DNA of 64,000 nucleotides from Amphiura filiformis (Eukaryota; Echinodermata; Ophiuroidea; Amphilepidida; Amphiuridae): NCBI RefSeq assembly GCF_039555335.1, contig NC_092647.1, positions 7,513,959-7,577,958 of the forward strand, written 5' to 3'. Positions 60,554-64,000 of this stretch are shown here, piece after piece. The position numbers and the translations under genes are program-made. The first letter of the stretch is position 1. The number at the start of each line of letters is the position of its first letter. A model generated the notes under the pieces. The model was not told the origin of the DNA and made no database searches. It saw only the letters and a program-made list of their open reading frames with translations.

Positions 60554-61792
60554 TTAAAGCTACTTTAGTGTGCTCTGCCACGCGTTTAATTGTCGTGTCG
60601 TACACACATTCCCTGTTTTGTTTCACAGGTTCAATAATTATCTCACTAAATCTTTTCTGTTTGTTTCGTAAAATTACAATTTTAAAACAGAACTGGAAAT
60701 GCAACTAACTTGAAAGTTTGCAACTACGCTCGTATCTTTGACAATTTCTTCGCTGACCCTTATTACTTTTCGATGCCATACGATTGTATGTGTGATCTGG
60801 ATTCCTTTTATGGTGACTGGAGCACCCATGCACAGCCTGTGCAACCACAGATATAAAGTTTGGTCGTAACGATCGATTTTTGAAAAATCCCTAAAACCAC
60901 TGACGTTGTTCAACACAAAAATTAAATCAAGAGCATAAATAGGTGACACGTGTATCATTATATTGTAAGTATTTTGTTCTAATCGGAAAAATACACGGTA
61001 ATGATCATTATGAGACGCCCTGTATTTTTCGTTCTGACATGTACTGTTATGTGTGAAACAATGCTGTGCCGGTCTTGATAATTGACGGCTAAATCAAGAC
61101 ACATGATTAACGCTCGTGTAGCTAAACTTGGCAGCAAAAGGTGAATAACAATGACATGGTTTTGTCTATACACCTGAAGGAGTACGGAAGATTGAGAGAA
61201 TAGAAGAAGCAAATACACCTGTCCCTCCCTCCCACCCACCAGACCCTCCCTTATTGGGCTTTCACATGATGATTTGGTAGTCCACTTCAATTTGGATCTC
61301 ATGATGCAGACCCATAATGTGTTGTGTTGTGTTGTCCATCATAAGTGCATGGAGATGAAAGTGACCACATTGATATTTGTCCTTCTAAATGAATGTTATA
61401 TGAATGTTCATGTCGGTAAATAAAGCAGTGAAGTTTGGTAACTAAAACAGTCATTCAAGACACCAATTAAAACAATAGAGATTTATCTAAATATTTTTGA
61501 CTTAGGAGATGATGTGATGGAGTTGACCCCTTAACCTTATGACAGGAGCTCATCCCTGACTAGGGCCTTGAGATTACTTTACTTTGATTCGACCTAAAGT
61601 CATCTCAGGTCAATCGTGAGGTCAATTCCATCACAACATCTCTGGAATTTGCCTGATAAGGATATAATATCTTCGCGTCGAAATTGTAAGGTACTTTTGT
61701 TTTTGCATTGCATGACTGCTTAAACTTATAGGCTACTTATCAAATTGGTCGTTATTGGAATGCACTGATCTGGATTTAATCCTGAATCAAAT

Positions 61793-61969
61793 TGAAATCA
61801 AAGTTGAAATCCACACACCCCCCATGGAAAACATGACTTTAAATCTGTCACACAGGGAGTGTGAATTCAAAATGGGGTTACCTGAATGGGTGACTCAATT
61901 TGAAATTTGTGTGGGAGATTAAGATCATGTCTTCCATAGGGGGTGTATGGATTTCAAATAGAAGAGCCC
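61793..61969. mobile_element. palindromic MITE, second copy of the 13479-13646 family
   Basis: The left arm has gttgaaatccacacacc, ccatggaaaacatgac and cacacagggagtgtgaa; the right arm has gtgtgggagattaagatca, gtcttccatagggggtgta and gatttcaaatagaa. The centre ggggttacc/gggtgactc is shared with the first copy. This copy is better preserved and defines the family. Confidence 0.85.
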
Positions 61970-62579
61970 AATTACTGAATTAGCGATCGAGTCACAGGTG
62001 CAATTGTTATGTTATCATCTATACTCCTTAAAATGACTAACCGTCCATCAAAATTCATGTTGCTTTTTACTCTTTTACCTTGCCACAAAGATGATGAAGA
62101 AATTAGGGAAGTGGGGATGTGAATTTAATAAGTCAATGGTTACGAGAACAATGACTTGAGTATGTAACAAAAGATGGAATAGATGTTTATCGTCAGAATG
62201 TGACATTGTGTGCGAGAGTGCGTGGGGAAGTAAGGAAGTGCGTTGATCATCTGATGGAGGACGAGACCGAGAGAAAGTGTATGGGGTATATACAATTTGC
62301 CTAAGTGATATCATCATTCATCAAAACAAATAAACTATGACAAACACATTCATCACCCTATAAACATGAAAATAATTACCATCGTATCTAAATTTTGGGC
62401 GAAGATCATTGCGAATATAGTATATATTTATAATAGCGTGATTAGAGACGTGAGCTTTACTCAATTTGTTTTAGCTCGCTTCATGAGGTAGGTCATGCGA
62501 TGTTACTGACAAGAATGAAATTACTGCAAACTAGTTATTGCTTTAATAATTCAAGGACATTAATGTTGCTAAATTTGAG

Positions 62580-62695
62580 AGATATATAGAGAGCGGGAGG
62601 GGCCGGAGAGCGAGAGGGCGGGAACAATAATGAGAGAGGGGGAAGAGAGGAAAGAGGAGGGCAGAGAGAGATGAGAAGAGACGGAAAGAAGACAC
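62580..62695. repeat. GA-rich low-complexity patch
   Basis: Almost pure purine on the plus strand, mixed gagagg, gagcgg and agagag words without a fixed period. Confidence 0.85.
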
Positions 62696-64000
62696 CAGAT
62701 TTTAGTAGTTGCTAACTTGGTACACGGTATTTCCAGAACAGAAAAGGCAAGACTATAATAGCAAACTATATGTTTTAATGGTAATTATATAAACCGTAGG
62801 ATGGCAATTGCGAACATGCGACATCAGAAGACAGATAAAAGGAGAAAATGAACAAAAGAAATGTCCAAAAATGAAAAAGTAAAAGATAACATAACAGAGA
62901 GACCGACTGATAGAGACGGGAGATATGAAGCTATTGGAGAAGAGAGAGAATAGCGAGGCAGGATACAAACAGACAGACAGACAGACAGAAAAAAATGCGG
63001 ATGAGATCAAAACAAAGAACAGCAACTCAACAAGACGGAAGTACAAGATAATGTGTTTCTGCAATGTGCTAACATTATAAACGACTCACCCGACGAGCGA
63101 ATTGTGTTGGCACTTTATCAAATAGGTCCAGAAAACTTAACAACCATTTGAAATGCAATACAAATAAAGAAACAGTTGCAAATTTAAATGAATGGCCTGT
63201 CATATTTCCACTTATTTTAAACGCTCCATTTTCTTAATTAACAAGGTGCTTCAATATTGTAAAAATTAGTAATGTATTACTTCATTTGTGAAAGTTTCAC
63301 CAAATCCGTTGAGATTCATTTGTAAAACCGTTAAACGAAGTATTGTGTAATACGTTTAAAACAATCTGGATATGTACAGTTATTAAACTAATTGCAACCG
63401 TTCACTGGCAACCTTTTTATTAAATTGCGCATCTTAATTCGCTACGCAAAAACAGAAAGTCGAACCACTAGTCAATCGGGAATTGGAGTCAATCGGGAAT
63501 TTACGTTAAAAAGCACTCGGTAGCAATATCCTCATTGGGAGTCTAATACTAACAGCAATACTCGTAATATCTCGATACAGTAAACGTGCCAATTTTAAAG
63601 CCCGTTTTAAAAGATGGATTGACGATTGAAAATATACTTCGGCAATTTCCCCAGATTTCTTTGGCGAAGTCATCTGGGATTTGAGCTAAAATCGTGTAAT
63701 TGACTATTATGATAATAGTGATTTAGGAAACTAAGCTTTCATCATATGTGTGTTTTCAAGTTTTGTTTCACAAAAAATATTAGAGTAGTTTTTTTTCTAT
63801 ATAGGCTGCACTGTAATTTACTGAATGACTGACTTCACTATATGGTAGTGAGATTATGGTTAATTTAATAATTGACAAGTTTGCACCGTGTAATTCCATT
63901 GAAAGAATATCAGAAAGTCATTTTAACATTCAAATCCTCCCCATAGGCACTCTTGATGATTTATAAAGCTGGCAAAAACCTTGAATCGTTCTTCGAAAAC

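Larger units (their letters stand above)
59550..64000. other. AT-rich tract with two MITEs, no gene recognised
   Basis: Contains the MITEs at 60095-60553 and 61793-61969, a short inverted pair tgatggagttgacc/ggtcaattccatca (about 61517 and 61620), a GA-rich patch at 62580-62695 and a (CAGA)n run at about 62969-62989. Minus-strand frames of 80-107 codons show no domain or splice support. Confidence 0.55.

Overview
This is gene-poor, AT-rich animal nuclear DNA with no bacterial or viral gene organisation. Decayed non-LTR retrotransposons, Pol III genes and tRNA-like copies, many short foldback elements (MITEs), complex tandem arrays and splice-flanked short exons point to a metazoan. The repeat mix and the apparent high heterozygosity fit a marine invertebrate such as a hemichordate, echinoderm or cephalochordate, but I cannot place the species. 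I found no complete protein gene. A few short open stretches flanked by good splice signals may be isolated exons in large introns.

Layout. 1-3940: repeated units carrying tRNA-Gln(TTG) copies, one interrupted by a 5'-truncated LINE, plus long (TTTA)n runs and a 27-bp perfect foldback. 3940-10520: mostly unique DNA. 10523-12880: a 46-bp satellite (two 23-bp hairpin monomers) that abuts a tRNA-like sequence. 12.9-16.7 kb: unique DNA with one MITE and one exon candidate. 16.7-20.1 kb: a tandemly duplicated unit, the first copy split by a 1.6-kb decayed LINE. 20.1-25.7 kb: unique DNA ending in a tRNA-derived SINE and a TTAA-flanked MITE.

25693-38476 and 38677-51565 are two diverged copies of the same ~12.8-kb segment, in the same orientation, separated only by 200 N. 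Copy A runs into the gap and copy B starts right after it. That is the pattern expected if two neighbouring contigs overlap and represent two haplotypes that were never merged, rather than a biological tandem duplication. Every feature in this interval therefore appears twice. Copy A ends inside a ~26-27-bp CTCTAGAG-centred tandem array, which continues in copy B to about 52.5 kb and then appears in opposite, degenerate form. 53-64 kb: unique DNA with a tRNA-like cloverleaf, a 1.2-kb long-TIR element and further MITEs.

The window does not show genes working together. Its content is repeat biology and assembly structure. No previously undescribed multi-gene system is visible. The most notable signals are the haplotype-like duplication, a hairpin satellite with an inverted core, several TTAA-flanked foldback families, and paired empty/filled insertion sites.
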